NCBI GenBank assembly: GCA_936450465.1
Contig: OW388296.1
Span: forward strand, 45,426,448 to 45,490,447
DNA from: Gibbula magus
Taxonomy: Eukaryota > Mollusca > Gastropoda > Trochida > Trochidae
Direction: 5' to 3'
DNA length: 64,000 nucleotides
The position numbers and the translations under genes are program-made. Below the pieces are notes generated by a model. That model saw nothing but the letters and a program-made list of their open reading frames with translations. It did no database searches and was not told the DNA's origin. Below, in pieces: positions 44,054 through 54,759 of the stretch; position 1 is the first letter of the stretch, and each line of letters starts with the position of its first letter.

Positions 44054-44219
44054 TACAGAAGCGTATTAGTGTCACCATGTCCTCCGAGATACTAAGTCCT
44101 ACGTATGAGATAGTATGTCTTACATAGGAGATACTATGTCCTACGTAGCAGATACTAAGTCCTACATAGGAGATAGTTTGACAGATTGTTTTCCACCGTG
44201 ACACTAATAGGCTTCCGTA
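44054..44219. mobile_element. Palindromic element carrying a 21-bp minisatellite
   Basis: Ends TACAGAAGCGTATTAGTGTCAC and GTGACACTAATAGGCTTCCGTA are inverted repeats. Between them (44090-44174) are four 21-bp units of GAGATACTAAGTCCTACGTA type. Confidence 0.7.
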
Positions 44220-45371
44220 GTTTATCACTCATTGATTTAAATCAGTTATTTTTTAAAAACAATATGATGCCCAGACTGATGTAAATTCTATAATTAGAAC
44301 AGACACTGACATAGACCATCACACCGACTCTTACAAATACAACGTCATATCCAAGATGTCATTGCAAATAATGTTTTGCATATTTGTCAGGTTTGAAAAC
44401 GAACACTGACAAACGCTTCCTTCTGAAGTTAACTTCAACATAGATCACACACACAGGACAAAAAGTGGTGTAATCCATTTGCCGGATATTTCCGGATTCT
44501 CCCAAATATTGATGGATCCTGGGAAATCTGGCAGAATCCGGCAAGCGGATTCGACCACTTTTTGTCTTGTGACAGATAATAAAGGGACGCTACCCGGTAT
44601 AGGTGGCGCTCGAGCCACGTGACGTCATCATTCCCTGTTTTGTTGAGCGAGCATACGGTCATGTGTGTGTTCTCTCTCAAGATTTTAATGTTTTCCCTGA
44701 TAAATAAATGAAGAATAAAGCCTTTTTTGTGATATTATCTCCTCTGGGTTCCTTGCACTCCACTCCAGTACATGCAGCTGAACTAATCTTGGCTAATTAG
44801 TCGGCTTTTATGTCAGGGTTTGGTTGGGTGGGTATTGTGGCCTCTTGCCTTGCCAAACTGTCTGGCTGGACTCGATTTGCACATGGAAAGGGAGCTAGTT
44901 GTGACCGGTATCAAATGCTTGCTTTCATTTGAAAAACTTATTTTAAAATGTATTAAAACATTGAAAATTGAGATCACGTCAAAATAACAATTAACTGAAA
45001 GGATAATTTAGGAGTCATTATTTTGTGTCACTTTACATTGAGAATAGCACATTGTTCATTGTCATCTATCAATATGCGTAGTTTAACTTTGAAATTAATG
45101 TTGTCAAACTGTTTTGCACAAATGAACGAAGAATGACATTTTATATTTTATGATAAAGAAGTTATCATGCTCGTGTGTTTTGGGATGGTGAATATCCTGC
45201 ATTAGGAATAAACACTATGTATTTAGCTTGGCAAGGCTCGCAAAATTCAATCCTAATGCAATATATTGACCATCCCAAAACACACTCTCATGATACCCTC
45301 TATTTGGTTCCACGGAAGCTTGACCTTTAGACCTTTAGATCAGAGCTAATACAATATTTAGTTAAGTTAAT
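44220..45371. other. Intergenic sequence, no gene recognised
   Basis: Contains one fold-back (45163-45295) and an inverted pair near 44457-44570 (AAAAAGTGG..CATTTGCCGG / CCGGCAAGCGG..CCACTTTTTG). No convincing coding exon. Confidence 0.5.
45163..45295. repeat. 133-bp fold-back
   Basis: TATCATGCTCGTGTGTTTTGGGATGGT..CCTGCATTAGGA pairs with TCCTAATGCAATAT..ACCATCCCAAAACACACTCTCATGATA. Spacer of about 40 bp. Confidence 0.75.
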
Positions 45372-45586
45372 TTGAATGAAACCCATGCATACCAATCATG
45401 CCGCGTAGGTGAGGATTCTTACTGTAAACGTCAACGTATGTATTCACATATACGTCTGAATACAATCTTAACGATAAAGGATAAAAACAATGGTAACTGT
45501 GAACAGGAAAATCTGGATGACAACTTCTTTAATGTGAATATACACGACGTTTCTGAAAACATAGTCACTCCTTCATCGGGTGGAAT
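45372..45586 (+). CDS. Possible exon of unknown protein
   Basis: An open stretch ending in a good donor (GGAAT|GTAAGA) encodes a Cys-containing, Asn/Asp-rich segment (YQSCRVGEDSYCKRQRMYSH). No family recognised. It could be an upstream exon of the candidate gene at 47.2 kb, but phase and acceptor are not established, and it may be chance. Confidence 0.2.
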
Positions 45587-45654
45587 GTAAGAAAATAACA
45601 AAATATGATAACTTTATATAGCAAACAAAACAATTGTGAGGAAACTCAATCAGG

Positions 45655-45870
45655 GAGATTAACATGCATGAGAATGGTATACAATGGGGATTTGTAATAC
45701 AAACATGAGAGGGGTAAAGCATGAGAATGGTATACAACTTGGATTTGCAATACAAACTTGAGTGGTGGATAAACAATGACATGTAGGCTTTATTGAAGAT
45801 GTAAGTAAACACACATGATGAAACGAGAGAGGCAAATTGGCATTATTGAAATTGTAAAACAAATGATTGG
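45655..45870. repeat. Dispersed repeat, shared with 48473-48640
   Basis: GAATGGTATACAATG, GGATTTGTAATACAAAC, TTGAGTGGTGGATAAACA and GAGGCAAATTGGCATTATTGAAATTGTAAA recur in the same order at 48473-48640, about 2.8 kb away. Confidence 0.7.
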
Positions 45871-45894
45871 ATCATGACAGACAAGACAGACATG

Positions 45895-46567
45895 GAACAA
45901 ACAAAGATAATCAACAACAGTAACCAACAAAGCGAAGGAAGCTAATCAACAAAGAGCTGAACGGTACTCAATGAAGAGCAGAAATGTAAGCAATGAAGAG
46001 ATCATCAACAAATGGAAGAAAGGTAATAAACGAAGAGAAGAAAGATAATGAACACAGAGAAGAAAGATAATGAACAAAGAGTGGAAAGGTAATCAAAACA
46101 GAGAAGAAAAATAATGAACAAATATAAGAAATGTGATTAACAAGGAGAGGAAAGGTAATTAACAAAACAAAAAGAAAATCAACAAAGAAAAGAAAAAATC
46201 AACAAAGAGAAGAAAGATGATGAACAAATATGAGAAATGTAATTAACAAAGAGAAGTAAGATAATTAACAAAGAGAAGAAAGGTAGTCATCAAAGATAGG
46301 AAAAATAATGAACAAAGAGAGGAAAGATAATGAACAAAAATAAGAAGATAATTAACAAAGAGAAGAAAGATAACGAACAAAGAGAAGAAATATAATGAAA
46401 AAAGATAAGAAAGGTAATTAAGAAAGAGAAGAAAGATAATAAGCAATGAAAAAAAAGGTAATCAACAAAAATAAGAAAGATAATGAACGAAGATAAGAAA
46501 GGTAATGAACAAAGAGATGAAAGCTAATCAACACAGAGAAGAAATCTAATCAACAAAGATAGGAAAA
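45895..46567. repeat. Purine-rich ~22-bp minisatellite
   Basis: About 30 degenerate units of AAGAAAGGTAATCAACAAAG / AAGAAAGATAATGAACAAAG. The + strand is almost free of C. A related array in inverted orientation begins at 63887. Confidence 0.85.
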
Positions 46568-47189
46568 GGGAATGTTATTAACGAAAAGAGCACAGATAAA
46601 ATGATATACAGCATTAGATTACTAAGGGATTGTTTATATGAAAACTGAAGGGGTGCATTCAAGAATGCACATGTGTTATATTATATACATAGGAAATGTT
46701 CTCCTCAATGAATGCACTAATTGTGAAGATTATCACAGGCTTGCAGGTGATATCTATATTTGCTTGTTGGATTTGTTTCCAATGTGGCCCGAATGTGGAT
46801 TTGTCTGTTTTACGTTTCAGAAAGACCTCAAGTGACAAGGTTCAATAAAAAGGGTCTGTTGGCTAATGGGTGTCAGCAACAACGGATGTAAAATAATTAA
46901 AATGTCGAATGAAATCTACCCCTGAAGCTTCTAGTCCTTCACATACCTGTAGAATGTGTGTGTGAATAATATATGACAGCCAGTGTAAATAGAAATCTAT
47001 TACAATTATATAATTAAGCTTGTATGGAAATCTGTAGAAGTAAGTAAAGTCAGAAGTAATTCCATATATATATGCAATTGCTATTGTAGAAACTGCGGAG
47101 GCGAAATGTTTAATAATGTATTGTCCATTCTTCATATAACAATTATGAATACACGATTATAGATCACTGCGATTCTAGCAAACTGTTAG

Positions 47190-50100
47190 ACTCACAACCA
47201 AGAAAGGAGACTGGACTGTTTGCTTTGGTCTTGGTCTGTGGTTACTTCTTGATCTGTGATGGTCATCTGAGTGACGTCATCACGCCATGTGGCCCGAGAC
47301 TGTGTGAATACCTATGTGACGCTCTGAATGTCCATTTCTCGCACACTTATCATGTGAAGAATTTCACCTGTGCTCTCAAGACAAGGAGCCTAAGTGCTCG
47401 TGAAGGAGGAGTGAGATATCTGACGTCAAGACGAGGAAAACATGTGCAAGTGTGCAGTGGTGGATGTAAGTTTATGTCATATATATATATATATATATTT
47501 AAATATATAAAAGAGTAAACATCAGATGGGTTTGACTGGATCAATCTTCTTTAATACGATGAGCTCATTTCGACTAGTATATCGGTCTTTTCAAGACATG
47601 GTACTTTTTAAAATTCACGGATATGACTGCCAACATCATAACATCTAATTTTTGCACGAGTCCATCGTTGAGCGCATCGTTCACGACCATGATGACATAA
47701 AAGAAGGTGCTGTATACGTAAAACAATCCTTACGAAATACATTCGACCAAATGATGCCATTTCCCTGCCTATTCTACAGATTTAATGTCGCTTATTGACA
47801 ACACAATGCAAGCTTGTAATACTCACTTGAATGAATAAAGACTTGAATGACTGCACGAAATGGGTCTTAACCATATTGTTAATATGTCTCTCCCAAACGA
47901 AAATGTTTGGCACATGTCCATAGGTTTCAGCCAATCTGGTCGCTATCCTGTCCTTATACTAATTCCCTTATGACATTGTCCACGTCATTATGTTGTTCTA
48001 TTGCCAAATGTGACGTTCTCAATTTTTAAAAAAGTAATTTGTTCAAACTTATAGAATAGACAAATCAATGAATCGATGTTTGATACACATTTGATTTTGC
48101 CAACTTGCATTACAACATTACAGCTTTGTTCAAACCAGATTATGTTGCGTTGCAGCCCCAACCAAGAAGAAGCCTCAAGTAGGTTGAAATGGTGCAGCCC
48201 TCAACCTGGGTAAGGCTGTCAATATTGACTCATCTCCTAAAGAAATGGAAGCCTATGATGGAAGCCTCCGTAAGTCGTATGATGTGTCATGATTGCAGTT
48301 TGCTGATTTTCTCATTCGGACACTGTCAATATAGCTTGAATTTAAGTCATTGGGTGGTGATTAATAGTAATGCAAGAGAAATCCTGAGAATAAAATCATT
48401 GGATTTAAAGGAGCCTAGCGGATTAAAATGCTCTGAAGGATCAGGATGGTTTAAAATCAGACTGGGGGTATACAGAATGGTATACAATGAGGATTTACAA
48501 AACAAACAGGAGGGGAGTAAGTACTTGAGTGGTGAATAAACATTGGCCTGTATGTTTTATTGATGATGAAAGTAAATACATATTACTAAAAGGAGGGAGG
48601 CAAATTGGCTTTATTGAAATTGTAAACAAACACTAATTACAGTTTGTTGAGGAGAGGTCAATGGTTGTTAGAGGTGGCTTTGAAGTTGATGGATGGTGAT
48701 TGATGCTGACAGATAGGAGAAGATTGGAAGATACTCTTCGGATAACTGTCCCGACATGAGTGGATGGATGGAAGGGATACTTGGATTTGGTTTGGTTCCC
48801 CTTGGATTATGTGCTCCGACAGGAGAGTGTTCAAGACAAGTGAACCCAAGCACCTGGTAGGAAATCGAAGATGTAGTAATCGCGGTTTATTGCAGGCGGT
48901 TCCCTTCGAATGTCAATCGTTTCTTTAAGTTTTCTCTGGCGTCAGTTGTTGTTGGTTGACAGGACTTCCCAATCGATGACACACTCTTGTCCACAATGAC
49001 ATATAATTTTGTAGACGCATGTTCCTCGATGGGGGCTTGCACTGCTGCACCGTTGCTTTTGGGTAGTTGCTTGAGGGTCTTGCCGCTGAAGAATGTTACA
49101 TCTATGCTGGCTTTGTTCTTGATCGGGATGACAAATGGATTTGGCACGTCTTGTGAATGTTGGTATACTTGCTTGCTTTGAGGGTGACGACACTTTATTT
49201 GTATTATTTTCTTGTTTATCAAATGATGCCCTTCCTTTTACCGCCGATTAAAATGTCGCTCATTGATCACACTATGCAAGCTTGTCACTCTCTGTCATGT
49301 TTGGCTCCACTATTATGTTTATGAGGAAATTGCTGAATGAGCAGGACTGCGTGAAAACGGTCTATAGCATTGTTGATATGTCAGCCCAAAGAAAGAATTT
49401 GAGGCACATGTCCATAGCTTTTAGCTAATCTTCTGGCTATCCCGTCCTTATACCAATTCCATTAAGACATTGTCCACGTCATTATGGTGCACTAATGCCA
49501 TATGTGCAATTTGTTCGAGCTTATAGACATATCAATGAATCGATGTTTGATAACACATTTGATTTTGCCATCTTGCCCCTATATAGTTCATGGAGTAGGT
49601 GGTTATTTGTAAAACATTACAGCTTTGTTCAAACCTGATTATATTGTGTTACCGCCCCGATCAAGGAGGAGACACCAGTAGATTGTAATGGTGCAGCCAT
49701 CAACCTGGGTGATGCTGTTAATATTGACTCCTCTCCATATAGGCTGGAAGCCATATACGTAGGTAAGTTATATAATGTGTCGTGATTTGAAGTTTGATGA
49801 TTGCCATTGATCTTCTTATCTGGACACTGTCAATATTGCTCGAATTTAAGTCATTGGGTGGTAATTTATAGCAATGCAAGAGTAATCCTGAGAATAAAAT
49901 CATTGGATTTAAAGGAGCCTTGCGGATTAGAATACTCTAAAGGATCAGGATGGTTTAATTCAGACTGTTGGTCTGTTTTCCGATTCCGATTTTGCTTCCC
50001 ATCGAGACGCCAGACTTACAGCTCATGGAGTTTGTTGCATTTGCCACACGCGTTTTGGTGACATTTTGGTACTTTTATCTACATAATTAAAAATGAAAAC

Positions 50101-52692
50101 CAATAAGAATTCAGCCATTGCTTTTGGTTGGGTGCCTGTGAAGGTAATGTATAAGGAAACATTTACACATTAAAAAAGTCATTTTGGTTACACCAGGTCA
50201 TTGCAGAATAGCTTACGTTACCTTTAGCATCATCCTTTAAGGCCGGTTCACACTGTCCCCAATATGACAAAAGATGCCAACACGAATTAGAAATTTGGAA
50301 TTTCCCACAAATTTGGTTCCGATTTGTGTTGAAAAAACAATCCGAATCTGCACATGGTTCGATGCAGTCAGAATGCAATACGATGTCAATGAACACATAC
50401 ATCTACAATGCGAATTATGTGTGTATGCTTCGGGAATGTAGTGTCGATTGTTTCATTTGCCTAACGAATACCACATAATGGCAGCATGAAGGCAACAAGT
50501 GGTCGTGTAAACCAAGCAATACGAGCATCACGTAACATCAATGTTGTACAACACTGTTGCTCTACGAATGGTCTTAAAGTTGCTGCCGGGCACAGTGATA
50601 TAAACAAAAAATTGATGTGCCTTTTTCTTTGTGGTTGTCTCAACTTCATATGTCATTATGCATTTTAAAAAAATTAAAAACTAATTAACGACGTATATAT
50701 GCAGATCTAGGAGTATGAAAGGGGGGCGGGGCGGGGGCGGGGCGGAGGAGGGGAGGGGAAGGGGAGTTTGTCTCTTATTTGAAATTTGGCGGATGAAGGG
50801 GGTCACATCTACATGCAACATTTTATTTTTTTCCTTTGTAATTTTTGTTTTCTTTTGAATTTTAATTATTTTTCAAATTATTATTTTGCATTGTACAACA
50901 AAACTTTGAAATCCCTCACCCCATCTGGATCCATTAGTGAGGTAATCATATAATTAGTATGACTATGAGATGTGACTCAAGCATATAGTCGATAAAGTTG
51001 CTGAAACCCGTCTGGAAATCATGTGACACTCAAACTAATTAAGTAGGCGCGAAACAACTCGAAACAGTTGATTCCAAAGTTGTTTCTCTTACGTGAACTA
51101 CATCATTGTTTTGAATGAATGTATATTATTTCAAAATGAAGTAATTTTGAAAAAAAAATCTATTTAAGGTACTGTGTAGCATTTAAAATCCAATGGTGTC
51201 ACATCTTCATGTGTCAATTTCGATGTAACTTTCTGTGACACTACGTGTGCGTTGTTCATTTCATTTTGAGATACACGAGCTTCATGAAATTATTGACTTG
51301 TTCCTTCATAACAAGTCTCGTTGTCAAATGCAAGTGCATCATACCTCGATAAGCACATGGCTCAATTAGCGTTCGAGATGGACAACGATCGAGTCGCTAA
51401 ATAGCGCAAAACTGGAGTGTATTCGTCATTTAGAGTGGCTTTGCGAGATAAGGTGGGTTAAGTTTGTTATTCTACATGAGCTCATAGATGATTATACTTT
51501 TTTTTTGTAATTCTCTCGGAATAGATTTATATATATAAGCGGTTTTTTTTTTACAATTTTATTACAGTTAGCTTTAAGAGTATGTTTTCTAACTGATATC
51601 ATGTCCTAATGAACTCGTAATTGTTATCGGCACATTGGCATTTCATTGTCTTATTTTGAATATGTTTCATTTTCTATAAGAATTATATTTTACAAACGCC
51701 TCATTGTGTTAAACGTGGACCATAAGCATCTAATCATCATTTTAATCTAATTTGCAATTTTCCATCGTGTTTTGTATGTTTTCATTTTACTTGCAGAAAA
51801 CACCATGTCAACGCTGTATATATATATTGATTATGATAGATAATGTACTCTCAATAGGACATCGTTTGTTATCATGTAGCCTTTTTGTATTCTCGTAGGC
51901 ATCATGAGGGCTTAACTCAGTCGTGATGCCTTCTTATGGCATTGATCAGTTTCTTGTTACTTTTGTATGACTTTCGTATTTGCAAACTACCCTTTGTTCC
52001 TGGGGCACAAACAAAGGCAAATACGTTGATAATACTATCACAACATAACATTTCTATGGACGTACGGAGGGCACGAAGAAGACACAATTGCAAACAAACA
52101 TGCAAAAGATTTTGCTCGCTCTCCGAATGTTGCTGTCAAAGCAAGAACAACTCCTCCAGATACCAAACGAATGGGTATGATGCGTTTAAGAATGGCCTGA
52201 TTGCTTACGATCTTTTGCAAATCTTTCAAATTGGCTTATCCATCATCGAGACAGTGTGAACTGGCCTTTGGCATTCCATCAATGCAGGCAGTTGAACTAA
52301 GTCGTGTATGCAACGGGACCCAGGGTATACTCAAGACAATATTCATTACGTGTTCAGCTTAACTTACCCACGTTTATATAGTGTTCACTTCTCTATTATA
52401 TCATATTTATGAAAGGAGCATTACACATTCCATCCAATTTATCACCTTAGTTTGCAATGTGTTTAGTGTAATTAAATTGTAACTCGTTTTCCTTAAGACC
52501 AGGGGCATATGTCTATCATTTATTTTCTGAAACGAAAATAAAAAAATGCTGACTATGAAAGAAATTGAAAAGAATCTTCTCCTTTTGTCATACAGGTGAT
52601 GGTGAGGTTGTCATTTATGATTATCGGAAAGCAGAATCCATGAAAAGAAGCATGAGCTCCATTACCGACCCCATCAAGAAGTTCAAATGCCA
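47190..52692 (+). CDS. Candidate secreted Cys-rich protein gene (partial, damaged)
   Basis: Candidate exons: ~47190-47465 (ends GGAT|GTAAGT, phase 1); 48156-48268 or its duplicate 49645-49759 (ends G|GTAAGT, phase 1); 52596-52692 (CATACAG|GT...CA|GTAAGT, phase 2). Phases agree. The first exon encodes a hydrophobic signal-like stretch (LFALVLVCGYFLICDG), then CGPRLCEYLCDALNVHF and further Cys (FTCALKT, VQVCSGGC). The middle exon encodes NGAAINLGDAVNIDSSP in the second duplicate. The third encodes GEVVIYDYRKAESMKRSMSS. No family recognised. No ATG lies in frame in the first exon, so an upstream exon is needed. The first duplicate of the middle exon has a good acceptor (GTTGCAG|CCCC) but an in-frame TGA. 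The second is open, but its acceptor AG is lost (TTACCG|CCCC). Expression is therefore doubtful. Confidence 0.35.
48473..48640. repeat. Dispersed repeat, second copy of 45655-45870
   Basis: Same block order (GAATGGTATACAATGAGG, ACTTGAGTGGTGAATAAACA, GAGGCAAATTGGCTTTATTG) as the 45.7-kb copy. Confidence 0.7.
48831..49222 (-). pseudogene. Penelope-like element C-terminal relic (GIY-YIG region)
   Basis: The minus strand in two frames reads IDVTFFSGKTLKQL, then TCVYKIICHCGQECVIDWEV, a stop, and LKETIDIRREPPAINRDYYI followed by FLPGAWVHLS and a stop. K-E-x-I-x-I-R-R-E-x-P-x-x-N-R-D and the preceding V-Y-x-I-x-C-x-C-G are hallmarks of the C-terminal endonuclease region of Penelope-like retroelements. 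The part that would hold GIY..YIG and the catalytic Arg appears deleted (C-G-x-E joins directly to IDWE). Frameshifts and a stop confirm a dead copy. Confidence 0.5.
49968..52595. other. Intron or intergenic sequence, no other gene recognised
   Basis: Contains a G-rich tract at 50717-50766 and T-rich stretches. Open frames on both strands at 51.92-52.26 kb were examined without recognising a family. Confidence 0.5.
50717..50766 (+). repeat. G-rich tract, potential G-quadruplex
   Basis: A 50-base stretch almost only of G with eight or more G-runs of 3 or longer (GGGGGGCGGGGCGGGGGCGG...), isolated in AT-rich sequence. Confidence 0.7.
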
Positions 52693-52893
52693 GTAAGTGG
52701 TACAGATACCTTTGAAAATGTCAGGGATTATCAGAAAATATCACTTCTCTTATAATATTGTTTTTGATATTGTTGTAATTGAGATTACAGTTGATTCGTG
52801 AGAAAGGAGTAGCAGTAACATTCAGTGTTGACACCGGGGCGTTACAGCCAGCCAGTGCCAACAATCTGTAATGCGGTTATGTATGGCCTATAA

Positions 52894-54156
52894 TACACTT
52901 TCCCCAAAAAGAAAAATAACAATAATAGTGAGCATAAATTAAAATTGTTGTCATGTACTATGTATATGTTCTCTTATGATTAGTACTAGCTCTCAAACGC
53001 AGCCTTTGTTAGCACGCTGACATTTTATCCGATTTTGTTTGTGCAAAAAGTATGTGCATAATGCTAAAAGTCGGTTGCACACAGTTGATGTAGAGGTCTA
53101 TAAAATGATGCGTAGTTTTGAAATTCAGTCTTTAAATACACCGGTTGAGCACAGCAGATCGAAATATTGCCATTGGTCGCATTGAGGCCGGGCAAAGTTT
53201 TGAAACAGTTGCCTCTCATCTCAGTGTTCATAAAACAACAATCTCACGACCTATACACAGTTCCATTCAACTGAAGACCCACCCAGGTGTGATAGACCAA
53301 GGATGACCACACAGGTTCATCTACGTGCACGAAGGCCATTTGTGCGACCGTCCTGAGAGGCCAACATCGACGCAACGTCTCAGGTGGAGACGAGGCTCGT
53401 TCAGTGACGAGTCTTGTTTCCTATTTCACCGGCTTGACAGAAGGCAACTTATCAAAAGAAGGAGAAATGAAAATTTTGCTCCCAATGGCATTCGACAGGT
53501 CGACAGATTTGGAGGAGTAACCGTCATGGTATTGGGAGCCATGGATTATAACCAACGATCACACCTGGTCATCATTCCCGGCAATTTGATGGCCCAACGA
53601 TACATCAATGACCTTTTACAGCCTCATCTTCTGCCGATAATCGACCAACAGAGGGAGCTGTTTGAACAGGACAATGCTCGCCTTCACACAGCTCGTGCAA
53701 CAGTGAATTTTCTACTGAATTCCAATGTCAACATCTTGCCATGGCCCCAAAGATCGCCCGACATCAACCCTATCGAACATCTATGAGATCATCTTGATTG
53801 TCGTATTCGTGCACGTACATCTATACCGCAGACATTGTATGAACTGGCCAAATCACTACAGGAGAAGTGGAAAGCAATACCACAGGAAAGAATTCGTCGT
53901 CTTATCCGTTCTGTTCCGAGGAGGTGCACTTATGTGATTGCAGCTCGTGGGGCTCATAACGCCCCCTAGTTTGAATCGAGTGTTTGCTAGAGACCTATAA
54001 TCTTGTGACCTTATACTATAGAGACATACGTTTCACTATGTCAAATTTCATTGTGTTAATATCTTTAATCATACATGTGTAATAGCAAGTTAAACAATGA
54101 TATATATAAATAAACACTTTCTAAATCCCGGGGTTGCGTTTCTTTTTAAGAGTGTA
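52894..54156 (+). mobile_element. Tc1-like transposon (~1.26 kb), inactive
   Basis: Right end GCGTTTCTTTTTAAGAGTG+TA (to 54156). The left end TA+CACTTTCCCCAAAAAGAAA (52894-) is a poorer match. The size fits Tc1/mariner. It encloses a broken DD34E transposase. Confidence 0.65.
53148..53969 (+). pseudogene. Tc1-like DD34E transposase, broken
   Basis: The N-terminal helix-turn-helix piece reads RNIAIGRIEAGQSFETVASH. The catalytic core has FSDESCFLFHRLDRR (first Asp), GGVTVMVLGAM, LFEQDNARLHTARATVNFLL (second Asp) and RSPDINPIEHL (Glu of the triad), giving 34 residues between the second Asp and the Glu. A TGA replaces the Trp after IEHL (about 53784), yet the same frame goes on (SLQEKWKAIPQERIRRL) to a TAG at 53967. 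An earlier TGA at 53304 and frame changes lie between the HTH and core, where about 40 residues are missing. Not functional. Confidence 0.8.
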
Positions 54157-54759
54157 ATGATAATAGCAATGCATTTGTTGAGTGTTGAGATGTTGATTTC
54201 AATCTCTTAGCTGTGAAACTGCGCTTGGGCATGTTTAGGTTTCTTGACAGTCAGTACAGAACAGTTCATTGATGTAAATAATGATCATGATAATGTATAG
54301 TTTAACGCCTTATATTCAATGCAAGCACTGTTACTTGCGGTACATTATTACCCTGGAGGAATTATACGTTCGGTGCCGCTACTAAGCGCTCTGCACAATT
54401 GTAAAGGTCCGTACTTCCCGTGTTCAGGTACCCATTTAAAGGGATTAGCCGTGGATCATAAACATGAGACTCAGGTTTAACTTAATGAGCGGTTTTAGGC
54501 GCAAGCGAGACAGCCTAAAGGCTCTCTGCACTGTTATCAAAACAACGCTGTGCGGAGCTTTGAACTCTGAGCGAACCAGATCTGGAAGCTGTAAACCGGT
54601 TTATGCCAAATTCTTCAAGGCGGCAACGATTAAAAGGATTTGCTGCAGATGATAAGTTATCATGATTGATTGAGTTGTCTCACTCTGACAGTGAGTTGTT
54701 TTTATTTCTAAATACTTTCAACTCAAGCCAATCTAGGTAACAAACAAAGTGTATATAAC

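Larger units (their letters stand above)
47770..49967. repeat. ~1.5-kb tandem segmental duplication
   Basis: 47770-48470 corresponds to 49245-49967 at an offset of 1467-1504: AATGCAAGCTTGT, GGCACATGTCCATAG, CATTGTCCACGTCATTATG, ATTACAGCTTTGTTCAAACC, AATGGTGCAGCC, ATAAAATCATTGGATTTAAAGGAGCC. The intervening 48.47-49.24 kb holds a dispersed repeat and a Penelope relic. Divergence is substantial, so the duplication is old. Confidence 0.8.

Noticed and set aside
46243..46446. Hydrophobic minus-strand frames resembling membrane proteins
   Set aside because: Translation of the purine-rich minisatellite on the other strand (TTT/CTT-rich).
51917..52259. Open frames on both strands, one faintly helicase-like (ALTATFGERAK)
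   Set aside because: Too short, no second motif and no splice support; left unannotated.
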